A stretch of 64,000 nt of DNA, taken from the NCBI GenBank assembly GCA_902168185.1, contig CABHOV010000042.1, forward strand, positions 1-64,000, given 5' to 3'. Position numbers and translations under genes: made by a program. Below the pieces are notes generated by a model. The model was not told the origin of the DNA. It did not search any database and was given only the letters and a program-made list of their open reading frames with translations. The number at the start of each line of letters is the position of its first letter. The stretch's first letter is position 1. Below are positions 44,868 through 54,154 of this stretch, one piece after another. The stretch comes from an uncultured Bacteroides sp. (GTDB lineage: Bacteria > Bacteroidota > Bacteroidia > Cytophagales > Cyclobacteriaceae).

Positions 44868-45869
44868 TTAGTCTGTGTGTGTTGACGCACGCATCATTAA
44901 TACGGATGGTATCACAATTTTCTCTTCCTTTAAGTCATACTTCTTTGCCAACGTTTTAAACAGAATGGTAGCTGCTGCTTTCCCCATTTCAAATGCGGGT
45001 TGTGCGATGGTGGTGAGCGGTGGATTTAAAAGCGCAGCAATCTGTAAATGCGAGAACGCGATGATCTTTATAGCGGATGGTATGGGTATATTTCGCGAGT
45101 GACACACTGTATAGACCGGAATCGTGATCTTTTCGATGGATCCTATAATACCATCTGGTTTGTGCTCACCGGTCAGGAGTTTATCAATTACGGCTATATT
45201 CTCTTCCTCGCGGTCTGTACAATATATAATGCGTGGTTCCATGCCATGATCTTGCAGCGCTTGCTGGTAGCCATTTTGCCGATGTTTGATGATGGCAAGT
45301 TCTCCCGGCATTGACAGAAAAACAATGTACTTGCATCCCTTCTCGATGAGGTGCTGTGCTGCTATATATCCCGACTCAAAGTCGTTTGTGATAACGCTTG
45401 CGGTCGGAATATCTTCACATACACGGTCAAAAAACACCAGTGGCACATCGCTCGCACACAATTCACGCAGGTGTTCATACTTCGCATTGTTCGCTACAAT
45501 TGACATGAGCACACCATCCACACGACCGTTTCTGAACTCGCGCACAATAGATTGTTCGCGCTGTATATCTTCATGCGTCAGATATACCATGGTGTGGTAT
45601 CCTTTTTCATGTGCAACCGAATCTATACCATTAATCGCTGCCGAAAAAAAACTATCTGCCACTTCGGGCAGCACCACGGCGATATTTCCGCTCCGTCCTT
45701 TCTTTAAACTGCTGGCATAGGGGTTGGGTATATAGTCTAACTTTGCTGCGTGCTCAAACACACGTGCCTTAGTCTCTGCACTTATTTCATGACTATCACG
45801 TAAAGCTTTTGATACCGTTGAAACAGCCAGGTCTAGATCTTTCGCTATTTTCTTGATCGTAACACTCAT
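44868..45869 (-). CDS. LacI-family transcriptional regulator
   Basis: This is a 333-residue repressor/activator. The N-terminal helix-turn-helix (about 1-25, VTIKKIAKDLDLAVSTVSKAL) and hinge helix (YIPNPYASSLKKG) are typical. A periplasmic-binding-protein-like effector domain follows (about 60-330, NIAVVLPEVADSFFSAAINGID). It should respond to a sugar, uronate or polyol. An 18-bp near-palindrome with a central CG lies 36 bp upstream of its start, a likely autoregulatory operator that may also serve the divergent inositol oxygenase gene. Read-through into the downstream ECF sigma gene is possible because no clear terminator separates them. Confidence 0.93.
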   Translation of the reverse strand: MSVTIKKIAKDLDLAVSTVSKALRDSHEISAETKARVFEHAAKLDYIPNPYASSLKKGRSGNIAVVLPEVADSFFSAAINGIDSVAHEKGYHTMVYLTHEDIQREQSIVREFRNGRVDGVLMSIVANNAKYEHLRELCASDVPLVFFDRVCEDIPTASVITNDFESGYIAAQHLIEKGCKYIVFLSMPGELAIIKHRQNGYQQALQDHGMEPRIIYCTDREEENIAVIDKLLTGEHKPDGIIGSIEKITIPVYTVCHSRNIPIPSAIKIIAFSHLQIAALLNPPLTTIAQPAFEMGKAAATILFKTLAKKYDLKEEKIVIPSVLMMRASTHTD

Positions 45870-45905
45870 TCACATTTTATTAAAGAAAGCAAAAATCAGT
45901 GTTGA

Positions 45906-45923
45906 TACGAAAACGGTTTCGTA
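45906..45923. promoter_or_regulatory. LacI-type operator candidate
   Basis: The sequence TACGAAAACGGTTTCGTA is an 18-bp palindrome with one mismatched pair and a central CG, as in LacI-family sites. It lies between the divergent LacI gene (start 45869) and inositol oxygenase gene (start 46034). Confidence 0.65.
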
Positions 45924-46033
45924 AATAACCGTCCGTAAAACATTGATGGTGCAGATATTATTTACCAAGTTCGGTACGTGTATCCCACCGGATGCAATAA
46001 TTAGCTTTCCTATAAATTTAAACAAATCAATTT

Positions 46034-46906
46034 ATGAAGCCGCAAACTGAAACCAATCCGTTGACAAATCTGGATGAATGGGAAGATGATTTGTTGCGCA
46101 GATATCCTGATCCCGAGTCTATCGCTGATCAGAAAGCTGTTACCGAATATCGTAATTACGAAACACCTCAGCGTGATACGGTACGGGAATTTTACAAACT
46201 GAATCACACCTATCAGACGTACGATTTTGTTTTAGAGAAACGAAATAATTTTCTCCGCTTCGATAAGAAGGAAATGCCGATATGGGCAGCTTTCGATTTC
46301 CTCAATCAACTTGTAGATGATTCTGATCCCGATACCGATCTTGACCAGATGCAGCATTTACTTCAAACTTCGGAAGCCATCCGTAGAGATGGGCATCCGG
46401 ACTGGATGGTACTTGTTGGCCTAATTCACGATATGGGTAAAGTGCTTTGCCTCTTTGGCGAACCGCAGTGGGCAGTAGTAGGTGATACATTCCCGGTAGG
46501 TTGCGCACATTCAGACAAAATAGTATTCCCTGAATTCTTTGATGCGAATCCGGATCATCACAACGAGAAGTATAATACAAAGTATGGTATATATGAGCCA
46601 AACTGCGGCTTAAGGAATGTTCACATGTCGTGGGGACACGATGAATATGTATACCACATGATGAAAGATCATCTCCCTGAATCTGGGCTATATATGTTGC
46701 GTTACCACTCCTTCTACGCGCAGCATCGCGAACATGCATACGAACATTTAATGGATGAGCATGACGCCAAGATGTTTGAATGGGTAAAGCTTTTTAATCC
46801 GTATGATCTGTACTCAAAAAATCCTACTCCTCCGGATTGGAAAGAATTGCGTCCTTACTATGAAAGTTTAGTAACTAAATATTTACCTTCCACGCTCAAG
46901 TTTTAA
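46034..46906 (+). CDS. Myo-inositol oxygenase (MIOX)
   Basis: This is a 290-residue cytosolic di-iron oxygenase that converts myo-inositol and O2 to D-glucuronate. Alignment by motif to the mouse enzyme gives all six iron ligands: His108 (MQHLLQTSE), His132 and Asp133 (LIHDMGK), His202 (WGHDEY), His225 (RYHSFY) and Asp258 (NPYDLY), with matching spacing apart from shorter loops. The block FGEPQWAVVGDTFPVGC is nearly identical to animal MIOX. The length is as in eukaryotic MIOX and there is no leader. It is divergent from a LacI regulator. No other inositol or glucuronate genes are in the window, so the product must feed a pathway encoded elsewhere. MIOX is uncommon in bacteria. Confidence 0.95.
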   Translation: MKPQTETNPLTNLDEWEDDLLRRYPDPESIADQKAVTEYRNYETPQRDTVREFYKLNHTYQTYDFVLEKRNNFLRFDKKEMPIWAAFDFLNQLVDDSDPDTDLDQMQHLLQTSEAIRRDGHPDWMVLVGLIHDMGKVLCLFGEPQWAVVGDTFPVGCAHSDKIVFPEFFDANPDHHNEKYNTKYGIYEPNCGLRNVHMSWGHDEYVYHMMKDHLPESGLYMLRYHSFYAQHREHAYEHLMDEHDAKMFEWVKLFNPYDLYSKNPTPPDWKELRPYYESLVTKYLPSTLKF

Positions 46907-46972
46907 AAGTCCTTTTGAATTTACCCGATAGGTGCATCTGAAGTTTTAATATACCTAAACAACTGCCCTGTG

Positions 46973-47563
46973 ATGCCCGAGGTAGAAGATTTTGAACTGA
47001 TAAAAAACATTAAACGTGGTGATCCGCGTAGTCTTGAATTACTTTTCAGAAGACTATATCCACGTTTATATGCATATGCACAAAAGTTCCTGCACGATTC
47101 TGATGATTCAGAAGAAATTGTGCAGGAACTCTTTTATACTATATGGAAGCATCGCGACCGGCTGGATGAACGTCAATCGCTAAATGCATACTTATTCACA
47201 TCTGTTAAAAATCGTTGTCTCAATTTACTCGAAGCTAAAAAGAATCGCACCAAGCATGCAGAGCTGCTGTGTTATCTGTATGTGCAGGAGCAAACGGATA
47301 ATATAAATTCGTATCATGCACTTCTCGCCAAAGACCTTGAAAAAGATTTCAACCGCGCACTGGAATATTTGCCCCAGGAGTGTCGGAAGATTTTCGAACT
47401 CAGTCGCTTTGAAGGATTAAAATACCAGGAGATCGCTTCGCGTCTCAACATCTCCATTAAAACTGTAGAAACACAAATGTCGCGGGCGCTCTCTAAATTA
47501 AGGCTGCAGCTAAAAGAGCATCTCATTTCATTGCTCCTTATGTGCGTGTGCCTCCTTAACTAA
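46973..47563 (+). CDS. ECF RNA polymerase sigma factor, Bacteroidetes type
   Basis: This is a 196-residue sigma factor; the ATG at 46973 is preferred over the GTG one codon earlier. Region 2 (about 25-90, [19 protein letters not shown]) and region 4 (about 125-180, [41 protein letters not shown]) are complete. The last ten residues are hydrophobic ([13 protein letters not shown]), as in several FecR-paired sigma factors. It heads a plus-strand unit with FecR, SusC and SusD and should drive that unit. Confidence 0.94.
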   Translation: MPEVEDFELIKNIKRGDPRSLELLFRRLYPRLYAYAQKFLHDSDDSEEIVQELFYTIWKHRDRLDERQSLNAYLFTSVKNRCLNLLEAKKNRTKHAELLCYLYVQEQTDNINSYHALLAKDLEKDFNRALEYLPQECRKIFELSRFEGLKYQEIASRLNISIKTVETQMSRALSKLRLQLKEHLISLLLMCVCLLN

Positions 47564-47671
47564 GCCTGGCGATTTGCATCTGTTGATCATGTTTGGTTTA
47601 TTAAAATCTCCGTTTAGACTTTTATTTCTTCTTCCTGTCAGGGTAGTGTTGCGAGTGTCTGTATTATATAC

Positions 47672-48688
47672 ATGACGTCACCAGATAATATTCCGCAGAA
47701 CATACAGGAAATCATTCTTCGCTTCCTGGAGGGGAATGCTTCCGAAGATGAAGCGGCAACCTTGCTAACATGGTTAAAAGAGGATAAAACAAACCGCGAG
47801 TATTTTGACGAACTGAATACCGCTTTTCAAAGCTCCGTAACAGTTAACCGCGTTAATCACCAAAAGACGGATGACGCGTGGAAAAAACTTTCTGAGTCGA
47901 CAGAAATTAACAAAACCTTAACACGGGAACTTTCTTCCAATAGAAGCCGCACTATATATACTACACTCAAAATTGCAGCATCAGTTTGTCTATTGATTAT
48001 ATCAGGGTTTCTGGTGGTCTATAATCTTCCAACCGAAAGTATACTTCATCCGGGAACACGGGTATATACAGCGATTGGGAATAACACACGCGTTCTTTTA
48101 CCTGACAGCTCTGTCGTTTGGCTAAATGTAAACAGCACATTAGAATATCCCTCAGAGTTTGGAAGCGCTTCACGCGATGTGGTATTGAAAGGTGAAGCAT
48201 TTTTCGATGTAAAGAAAGGAAGTAAACCTTTTACCGTCAGAACCGATAACTTCTTTATAAAAGTAAAAGGCACGCGCTTTAATGTTGAAGCGTTCAACAA
48301 CGTACCCACTGTTAAAACAACATTGGAAGAAGGCAAGGTAGAGTTACAGGTGGAAGGTAAAAACAATATATATACCATGACTCCCGGTGACCAGGTTATT
48401 CTGGATACTGAACAAAAAGCTGTTACACTCAAAAGAGTAGATCCTTCAAACTTCTCAGCCTGGAAGGAAGAGAAACTTGTATTCGACAACACTCCTCTGG
48501 AGGATATTATATCTAAACTGGAAAACAGGTTCCGGGTAAAAATTACAATCGACAGCAGACTTGCCAGACGCGAACGGATCAGTATGACGATTGAGCAAGA
48601 GAATATAGATGAAGTCTTAGACTTCATTCAGCTTTCATCGAGACTGAAAATCAAAAAGGAAAAGAATGAGATCATCATGTTCGAATGA
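47672..48688 (+). CDS. FecR-family anti-sigma factor
   Basis: This is a 338-residue inner-membrane protein. The cytosolic N-terminal domain (1-98) has an anti-sigma-like helix (ILRFLEGNASEDEAATLLTWL). A transmembrane helix at about 99-117 is followed by a FecR domain (about 125-225, TAIGNNTRVLLPDSSVVWLNVNSTLEY region) and a DUF4974 domain (about 268-336, LVFDNTPLEDIISKLENRF). It is 108 bp after the sigma gene and 36 bp before the susC-like gene, and should relay substrate signals from that transporter. Confidence 0.94.
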   Translation: MTSPDNIPQNIQEIILRFLEGNASEDEAATLLTWLKEDKTNREYFDELNTAFQSSVTVNRVNHQKTDDAWKKLSESTEINKTLTRELSSNRSRTIYTTLKIAASVCLLIISGFLVVYNLPTESILHPGTRVYTAIGNNTRVLLPDSSVVWLNVNSTLEYPSEFGSASRDVVLKGEAFFDVKKGSKPFTVRTDNFFIKVKGTRFNVEAFNNVPTVKTTLEEGKVELQVEGKNNIYTMTPGDQVILDTEQKAVTLKRVDPSNFSAWKEEKLVFDNTPLEDIISKLENRFRVKITIDSRLARRERISMTIEQENIDEVLDFIQLSSRLKIKKEKNEIIMFE

Positions 48689-48724
48689 TCGCAGTATACA
48701 ATCACTAAACTAACCCTTTATACA

Positions 48725-51700
48725 ATGAGAATTATTTACTGCTTACACACATTCCTCCCGAAAGGCAGGCGATGGATTTCGCCCGGACCTTTGTGGCTTA
48801 TGTGTTTGTTGCTGCTCTTTCTTCCGAAAGACATGCAGGCAAACGATGCGCATCAATCAACAACGTTGATTGAACTGAATCTGAAAGATGCTTCTCTAAA
48901 GATGGCTCTTCGGGAAATTGAACGTCAGACAGACTATCACTTTGTTGTGAATGATAGCCGTTTGAAAACGATCAACAAGACGGTAACGATCACTATAAAA
49001 AGTGAGCATATAGAAGAGATTCTGAACCAGATATTGGAGGGCACAAATCTCACCTATAAAATCAGGAAAAAACAAATTACTTTGATTCCGCCTGTTACTG
49101 AATTACATGTTAGTCCGATCACAACCTCATCCGGTGGAGCTTCTGCCATGTTGGTACAACCTTCGAAGGACTTTATATATACCGGCATTCTTCAACAGGA
49201 AATCGTAATTAAAGGAACGGTAAAAGAAGACACCGGCACTCCGTTGCCCGGAGTAAATATACTTGTAAAGGGATCCACGGAAGGTACCGTAACAGACGGC
49301 AACGGTGAATTCACATTAGCTGTTCCTTCGAATGAATCCATACTTGTATTCAGCTTCATCGGGTTTATAACACAGGAGGTTCCCGTAAACAGTCGGACTT
49401 CACTGGACATAACGTTGATATCTGATTCCCAAACATTGGGTGAAGTTGTCGTGGTTGGTTATGGAACACAAGAGAAAAAAGATGTTACGGGTGCTGTGTC
49501 TGCTATAAAAGGTTCGGACATCGAAAATATACCTTCCGGTGGTGCACAACAAGCCTTGCAAGGACGTGCTGCAGGGGTAAACATTGTACGTAACGGTGGA
49601 GCTCCCGGCAATGCAGGTTCTATACGCATTCGCGGATTGGGAACCGTTGGGAATGCAGATCCCTTAATTGTTATTGATGGTGTACCTGCTGGCAGCATGA
49701 ACGATGTAAATCCAAATGATATACAATCGATCGATGTTTTGAAAGACGCATCGGCTTCTGCTATATATGGTACACGTGCTGCGAATGGTGTTGTACTGGT
49801 AACAACGAAGCGTGGCAAACTAGACGAAAAACTTAAGTTGACGGTGAATGGATATCATGGAAAATCTAAGCGGATTAAAACCATTGATGTTCTGGATGCA
49901 CCTACCTTAACAAAATTGAAGCAAGAGGCGTATACCAATGATGGGCTTGATATACCAGGTGTATGGCTGGATCCTCAATATCAAATTCAAAAAACAGACT
50001 GGCAGAAAGAGTTACTACAAGACGGGACTACTGACAATGTAGATTTATCCATTCGGGGAGGTGGCAAGTATTCATCTTTTGCACTTTCCGGTGGATACTA
50101 TAATGAGAAGGGGATGATCGGTCAATCATACTATAAAAGATATACTTTTCGCCTCAACACGGATCATCAATTAAGTTCAAAACTTAAAATCGGACAGAGC
50201 CTTCAATTTACCAATACGAATGACAATGCACCCAATACTACTTCCGCACAAGATGGGTTACTATGGAGTGCTATACGCTTTCATCCCGGGCTGCCTGTTA
50301 AGAATGCAGATGGTTCTTATAGCAGTACTTCGGTAGATGGCGGAGCTTTTGGTGACATTAACAATCCCATCTATACTGTTGATACACAGGATAAAAATAA
50401 CAGCAGGAATCGCATACTCGGAAGCGTAACAGGTGAATACGAAATCATAAAAGGCTTGAAAGCTAAAGCGAACCTGGCTATAGATGCAACCTTTACAGGT
50501 ACGCGGAATTTTGAAGTTAAGATTGAGGACCAATATCGTTCTACGAACAACAACTACCTTACCATTAGTAATGATAAGAACTGGGCATTTCTGCAAGAAT
50601 ACTTCTTGTCATACGACAAACAGTTTGGCAGTCACGCTTTGAGTTTGGTGGGTGGATATACTTCGCAAACATTCAATGATATATACTCTGCACAACGCGG
50701 CATGAACTTTCCAAGTGAGGAGAAAGATTTGCGCTACATGCGTTATGCTGGTGCCATCACTGCCATCGGAGGTACCACCGGTGAAGATGGACGCCGCACC
50801 TACAATGCATTGGAATCATGGTTCGGCAGAGCTAACTATACATTTAAAGACCGCTACTTGTTGACGGCAACTTTCCGTACAGATGGTTCTTCTAAATTTG
50901 CGGAAGGTAATAAGTGGGGTTACTTCCCTGCCTTTTCACTTGGCTGGAGAATTTCAGAGGAGAATTTCTTCCAAAGTGCATTGCCTGTATTCAGTAATCT
51001 GAAACTTACAGGAGGATGGGGACACCTTGGAAATCAAAGTGTAGATGGTGGCCAGTATCTGGCTCTGATCAATACATCGTATCGCTATGCGCTGGGAGAA
51101 AACCAGATCACCGGATCAGCTCAATCAAGTATTCCGAATATAGGTATAGGTTGGGAAACTGCTGAGATGACAAACTTCGGATTGGACGCTGGATTCCTTG
51201 ACAACGCTATATTATTATCAGCTAATTACTTTATTAAGGACACGAAGAAAATGCTTCTTACTCCGCCTTCGTTAGGATCGTTGGGAAGTGCATCTATACC
51301 CGATCAGAACGCTGGGCAGTTACGCAACCAAGGACTAGAACTGGAACTCTCCTATCGTAAAACGGTGAATGATTTAACGTTCACGCTGAGTGGCAATGCC
51401 ACCTTCATCAAGAATAAGGTCACCAAACTATTAACACCTAATAGTTTCCTTGGTGGACAAACGTATGGTCGCAGCGAACAAGAGATCACCAGAACATATG
51501 TAGGAGATCCATTTGTAAGCTTTTATGGCTGGAAGACAGATGGACTATATCAGAACCTGGCCGAAATCAATTCGGATCCGAACCTCGCGAATGATTCAAG
51601 ACGTGCAGATATCAAGCCTGGCGATGTTCGTTTCCTCGACCTTACAGGAGATGGCATTGTTGACAATAATGACAGAACAAATATAGGGAACTCGCAACCG

Positions 51701-52213
51701 AAAGTAACGTATGGACTAAATGCCAACTTTGCCTATAAAGGTTTCGATCTAACACTTTTCTTTCTGGGTGTAGGCGGTGTTGATATATATAATGGCGATC
51801 GCATGCAAGGGCTGAATGCCTTCTATAATTTCAATATGTACCAGGAAGTTACAGGGCGCTGGACAGAGGAAGGAACCAGTAACTCCATTCCGAGATTAGG
51901 CATCGAAAACAAAAACAGCAACTACCGTACATCGGATATGTTTGTTGAAAGTGGTGATTTTCTGCGCTTGAAGAATGTAACGTTCGGGTATACATTCCCG
52001 AAACAGGTTACAAACTTCTTAAAGATGTCTCAGTTCAGAATATATGTGACTGGTCAGAATATATTCACGATTACAGGTTATTCAGGAATGGATCCGGAGC
52101 TGGGCTATGCAGGTGGAAATCGGTCACAGGTACAATATGCTCAACAAAATGTTGACTATGCACAGTATCCACAGTCACGCACAGTTACAGTCGGAGCCAC
52201 TATTTCTTTCTAA
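48725..52213 (+). CDS. SusC/RagA-family TonB-linked transporter with STN domain
   Basis: This is a 1162-residue TonB-dependent transducer. An N-terminal leader (to about residue 40) is followed by an STN domain (about 45-118, LIELNLKDASLKMALREIERQ), a carboxypeptidase-like domain (about 160-235, VKEDTGTPLPGVNILVKG), a plug with VVVGYGTQEKKDVTGAV and VNPNDIQSIDVLKDASASAIYG, and a barrel ending VTVGATISF. The GYGTQ and KDASASAIYG motifs are those of the canonical SusC/CirA group and differ from the three other SusC proteins here, which use VVTALGI. It pairs with the canonical SusD-type lipoprotein encoded 32 bp downstream. Confidence 0.96.
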   Translation: MRIIYCLHTFLPKGRRWISPGPLWLMCLLLLFLPKDMQANDAHQSTTLIELNLKDASLKMALREIERQTDYHFVVNDSRLKTINKTVTITIKSEHIEEILNQILEGTNLTYKIRKKQITLIPPVTELHVSPITTSSGGASAMLVQPSKDFIYTGILQQEIVIKGTVKEDTGTPLPGVNILVKGSTEGTVTDGNGEFTLAVPSNESILVFSFIGFITQEVPVNSRTSLDITLISDSQTLGEVVVVGYGTQEKKDVTGAVSAIKGSDIENIPSGGAQQALQGRAAGVNIVRNGGAPGNAGSIRIRGLGTVGNADPLIVIDGVPAGSMNDVNPNDIQSIDVLKDASASAIYGTRAANGVVLVTTKRGKLDEKLKLTVNGYHGKSKRIKTIDVLDAPTLTKLKQEAYTNDGLDIPGVWLDPQYQIQKTDWQKELLQDGTTDNVDLSIRGGGKYSSFALSGGYYNEKGMIGQSYYKRYTFRLNTDHQLSSKLKIGQSLQFTNTNDNAPNTTSAQDGLLWSAIRFHPGLPVKNADGSYSSTSVDGGAFGDINNPIYTVDTQDKNNSRNRILGSVTGEYEIIKGLKAKANLAIDATFTGTRNFEVKIEDQYRSTNNNYLTISNDKNWAFLQEYFLSYDKQFGSHALSLVGGYTSQTFNDIYSAQRGMNFPSEEKDLRYMRYAGAITAIGGTTGEDGRRTYNALESWFGRANYTFKDRYLLTATFRTDGSSKFAEGNKWGYFPAFSLGWRISEENFFQSALPVFSNLKLTGGWGHLGNQSVDGGQYLALINTSYRYALGENQITGSAQSSIPNIGIGWETAEMTNFGLDAGFLDNAILLSANYFIKDTKKMLLTPPSLGSLGSASIPDQNAGQLRNQGLELELSYRKTVNDLTFTLSGNATFIKNKVTKLLTPNSFLGGQTYGRSEQEITRTYVGDPFVSFYGWKTDGLYQNLAEINSDPNLANDSRRADIKPGDVRFLDLTGDGIVDNNDRTNIGNSQPKVTYGLNANFAYKGFDLTLFFLGVGGVDIYNGDRMQGLNAFYNFNMYQEVTGRWTEEGTSNSIPRLGIENKNSNYRTSDMFVESGDFLRLKNVTFGYTFPKQVTNFLKMSQFRIYVTGQNIFTITGYSGMDPELGYAGGNRSQVQYAQQNVDYAQYPQSRTVTVGATISF

Positions 52214-52245
52214 CCTCATAACTCATTTTTGAAATGACATTATAT

Positions 52246-53688
52246 ATGAAAAAAATAATTGGAGTCTTTTCACTAGGCATTCTGATTGCAACAGCAGGCT
52301 GCGATAGCGACCTGCTGAATTCAACGCCTTACGGACAAACCACCTCGGAGGACTTCTGGCGTAATGGTGAAGATGTAGTCTCTGCAGTGAATGCAATTTA
52401 CGCGCCTTTGCTGGGAGAAGATGGCTTTGCACACACCGAGTACACCTTCGACAATTGTTCGGATGACATGAACCGGGCTGGTGACCATGATCAGGAAACA
52501 TCACTTGAGCTCTTTACATTTGATGCATCCAACAATCATATACTCAATACATGGTCGACTAAATATGAAGTTATATCGCGTGCTAACGCTTTGTTGATCA
52601 ACGCCCCTAAAGTTGATATGGATGAAGCACTTCGCAAGCGTTGTCTGGGAGAAGCATACTTCTTAAGAGGATTTGTATACTGGAGATTGTCGCTTATCTA
52701 TGGTGAAGTACCGATATTACTTGAGGACGATGTGCTGGCTAATAATTTCAACAAAGAGAAGTCAAGTCTTGCAGAAGTACGTGCACAAGCTGAAGCTGAT
52801 TTCATAAAAGCCGCTGAAAATTTACCAGCTTCCTATACCGGAGAAGATATAGGAAGAGTGCCGCAAGGTGCTGCGTATGGTTTTCTTGCAAAGCTATATG
52901 TATATGAAGAACAGTGGGCGAAGGCTATTGAAGCTGGTACGAAAGTAACCACGAATACAGCCTATAAGCTTGCGGATAGTTTTGACGAAAACTTCAAAGT
53001 AGCTACGGAAAATAATCCAGAAGTACTCTATGGCCTTCAATATATAGCGAACTGGACTGCCGACAACTCACCTGCCTGGTATCATACACCCGGTGGTTTA
53101 GGTGGATGGGGGTTTCATGAGCCTATACAAGACCTGGTAGATGAATTTGAAGAAGACGACCCACGATTATCATACTCTATTTTCAGACCAGGTGATGAGG
53201 TTGATCTTGGCGATAAAGGCGTTGTTACTTTTGCAGCTTCTGATACTCGCGTAACAGGCTATGCATTTAAAAAGTATTCCAACTTTACAAGTGTTGGTGA
53301 TATGGATCAAAGCCTGAATGCACCAATGTTACGTTCTGCAGATGTATACTTGCTGGTAGCGGAAGCGAAGATCCGCTCTGGACAGAATGGTGATGATGAA
53401 CTGAATGCTGTACGGACACGCGTTGGTCTTCCTGAAAAATTAAATGCAACGATAACAGACATCATGCATGAAAGACGTGTGGAGCTTGCCGGAGAAAATG
53501 AACGTCACCAGGATCTTATGCGATGGGACAAAGCAGGCTTGATTGATATAGTCGAACATTATGCTATCGGCCGTGGTCCCTATAAACCAGGTCGTACGTT
53601 TGTAAGACCTAAACATTACTACTTTCCGCTTCCTCAAAGAGAAATTGATCTGAGTGATGGCGTATTGATTCAGAATAGTAATTATTGA
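52246..53688 (+). CDS. SusD/RagB-family lipoprotein, canonical type
   Basis: This is a 480-residue surface lipoprotein. The ATG at 52246 gives a compact leader with lipobox TAGC (Cys19); an ATG four codons upstream is possible. The N-terminal SusD_3 region has TPYGQTTSEDFWRNGEDVVSAVNAIY, and the C-terminal SusD region has the ALFMRSADVYLL-type block LRSADVYLLVAEAKIRSG and ERRVELAGENERHQDLMRW, ending in FPLPQREIDLSDG. This is the canonical SusD/RagB form, unlike the three SusD-like_2 proteins in the window. It is the last gene of the sigma-FecR-SusC-SusD unit, closed by a strong terminator. No enzyme is attached to the unit, so the ligand is unknown. Confidence 0.95.
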   Translation: MKKIIGVFSLGILIATAGCDSDLLNSTPYGQTTSEDFWRNGEDVVSAVNAIYAPLLGEDGFAHTEYTFDNCSDDMNRAGDHDQETSLELFTFDASNNHILNTWSTKYEVISRANALLINAPKVDMDEALRKRCLGEAYFLRGFVYWRLSLIYGEVPILLEDDVLANNFNKEKSSLAEVRAQAEADFIKAAENLPASYTGEDIGRVPQGAAYGFLAKLYVYEEQWAKAIEAGTKVTTNTAYKLADSFDENFKVATENNPEVLYGLQYIANWTADNSPAWYHTPGGLGGWGFHEPIQDLVDEFEEDDPRLSYSIFRPGDEVDLGDKGVVTFAASDTRVTGYAFKKYSNFTSVGDMDQSLNAPMLRSADVYLLVAEAKIRSGQNGDDELNAVRTRVGLPEKLNATITDIMHERRVELAGENERHQDLMRWDKAGLIDIVEHYAIGRGPYKPGRTFVRPKHYYFPLPQREIDLSDGVLIQNSNY

Positions 53689-53701
53689 TCCTCGATAATC
53701 T

Positions 53702-53734
53702 GTTAGCGCAGTGAATAGCTGCGCTAACTTTTTT
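53702..53734 (+). terminator. Rho-independent terminator after susD-like gene
   Basis: A perfect 10-bp GC-rich stem (GTTAGCGCAG at 53702-53711, CTGCGCTAAC at 53719-53728) has a 7-nt loop and a T6 run at 53729-53734, 14 bp beyond the susD-like stop. Confidence 0.95.
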
Positions 53735-53755
53735 ATAGTATATATATTCAGCTAT

Positions 53756-54154
53756 ATGCGCGCTTTACCAATACTTGGCTTCCTGTTATTATTCGCTTGC
53801 GCAGAGAAGGACCTTACCGATCTGCAGGCTGCCTGGAAAATCGACTCTGTATACAACTACTATAATGGCTACGGTTTGATGACCTATGGAAGTGATCCTG
53901 AAATTATATATCACTTTCAACCGGATGGGCGTTTACGAATGACGTTGGATAAAGAATTCAGATATCTTTTTTATGAACTGAAACAAGATACCTTAACGTA
54001 TACCGATAACAAGAGCAGAATCGTTGAAAAATTTACTGTATTATCTATAGCGGATGAGCAGCTTGCATTGCAAAAGAAGAAAACGCCACTCTTCAATGAG
54101 AAGAGACAAGATCGTTACGAGATCCGGTATCTATCAAAAGTGCACGAAGACTAA
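53756..54154 (+). CDS. Small lipoprotein of unknown function, possibly lipocalin-like
   Basis: This is a 132-residue lipoprotein with leader MRALPILGFLLLFACAEKD (lipobox Cys15). The ATG at 53756 is chosen because an in-frame GTG at 53711 lies inside the preceding terminator. The mature part is short and beta-rich with evenly spaced aromatics (LQAAWKIDSVYNYYNG, IIYHFQPDGRLRMTLD, FYELKQDTLTYTD), which resembles the lipocalin-like small lipoproteins of Bacteroidota; this is a fold impression, not proof. It is probably a single gene, lying beyond a terminator. Its TAA stop interlocks with the TAG stop of the convergent kinase gene. Confidence 0.7.
   Translation: MRALPILGFLLLFACAEKDLTDLQAAWKIDSVYNYYNGYGLMTYGSDPEIIYHFQPDGRLRMTLDKEFRYLFYELKQDTLTYTDNKSRIVEKFTVLSIADEQLALQKKKTPLFNEKRQDRYEIRYLSKVHED

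Noticed and set aside
48046-48627. 193-codon minus-strand frame
   Set aside because: Antisense to the FecR gene at 47672-48688, which is complete and in operon context.
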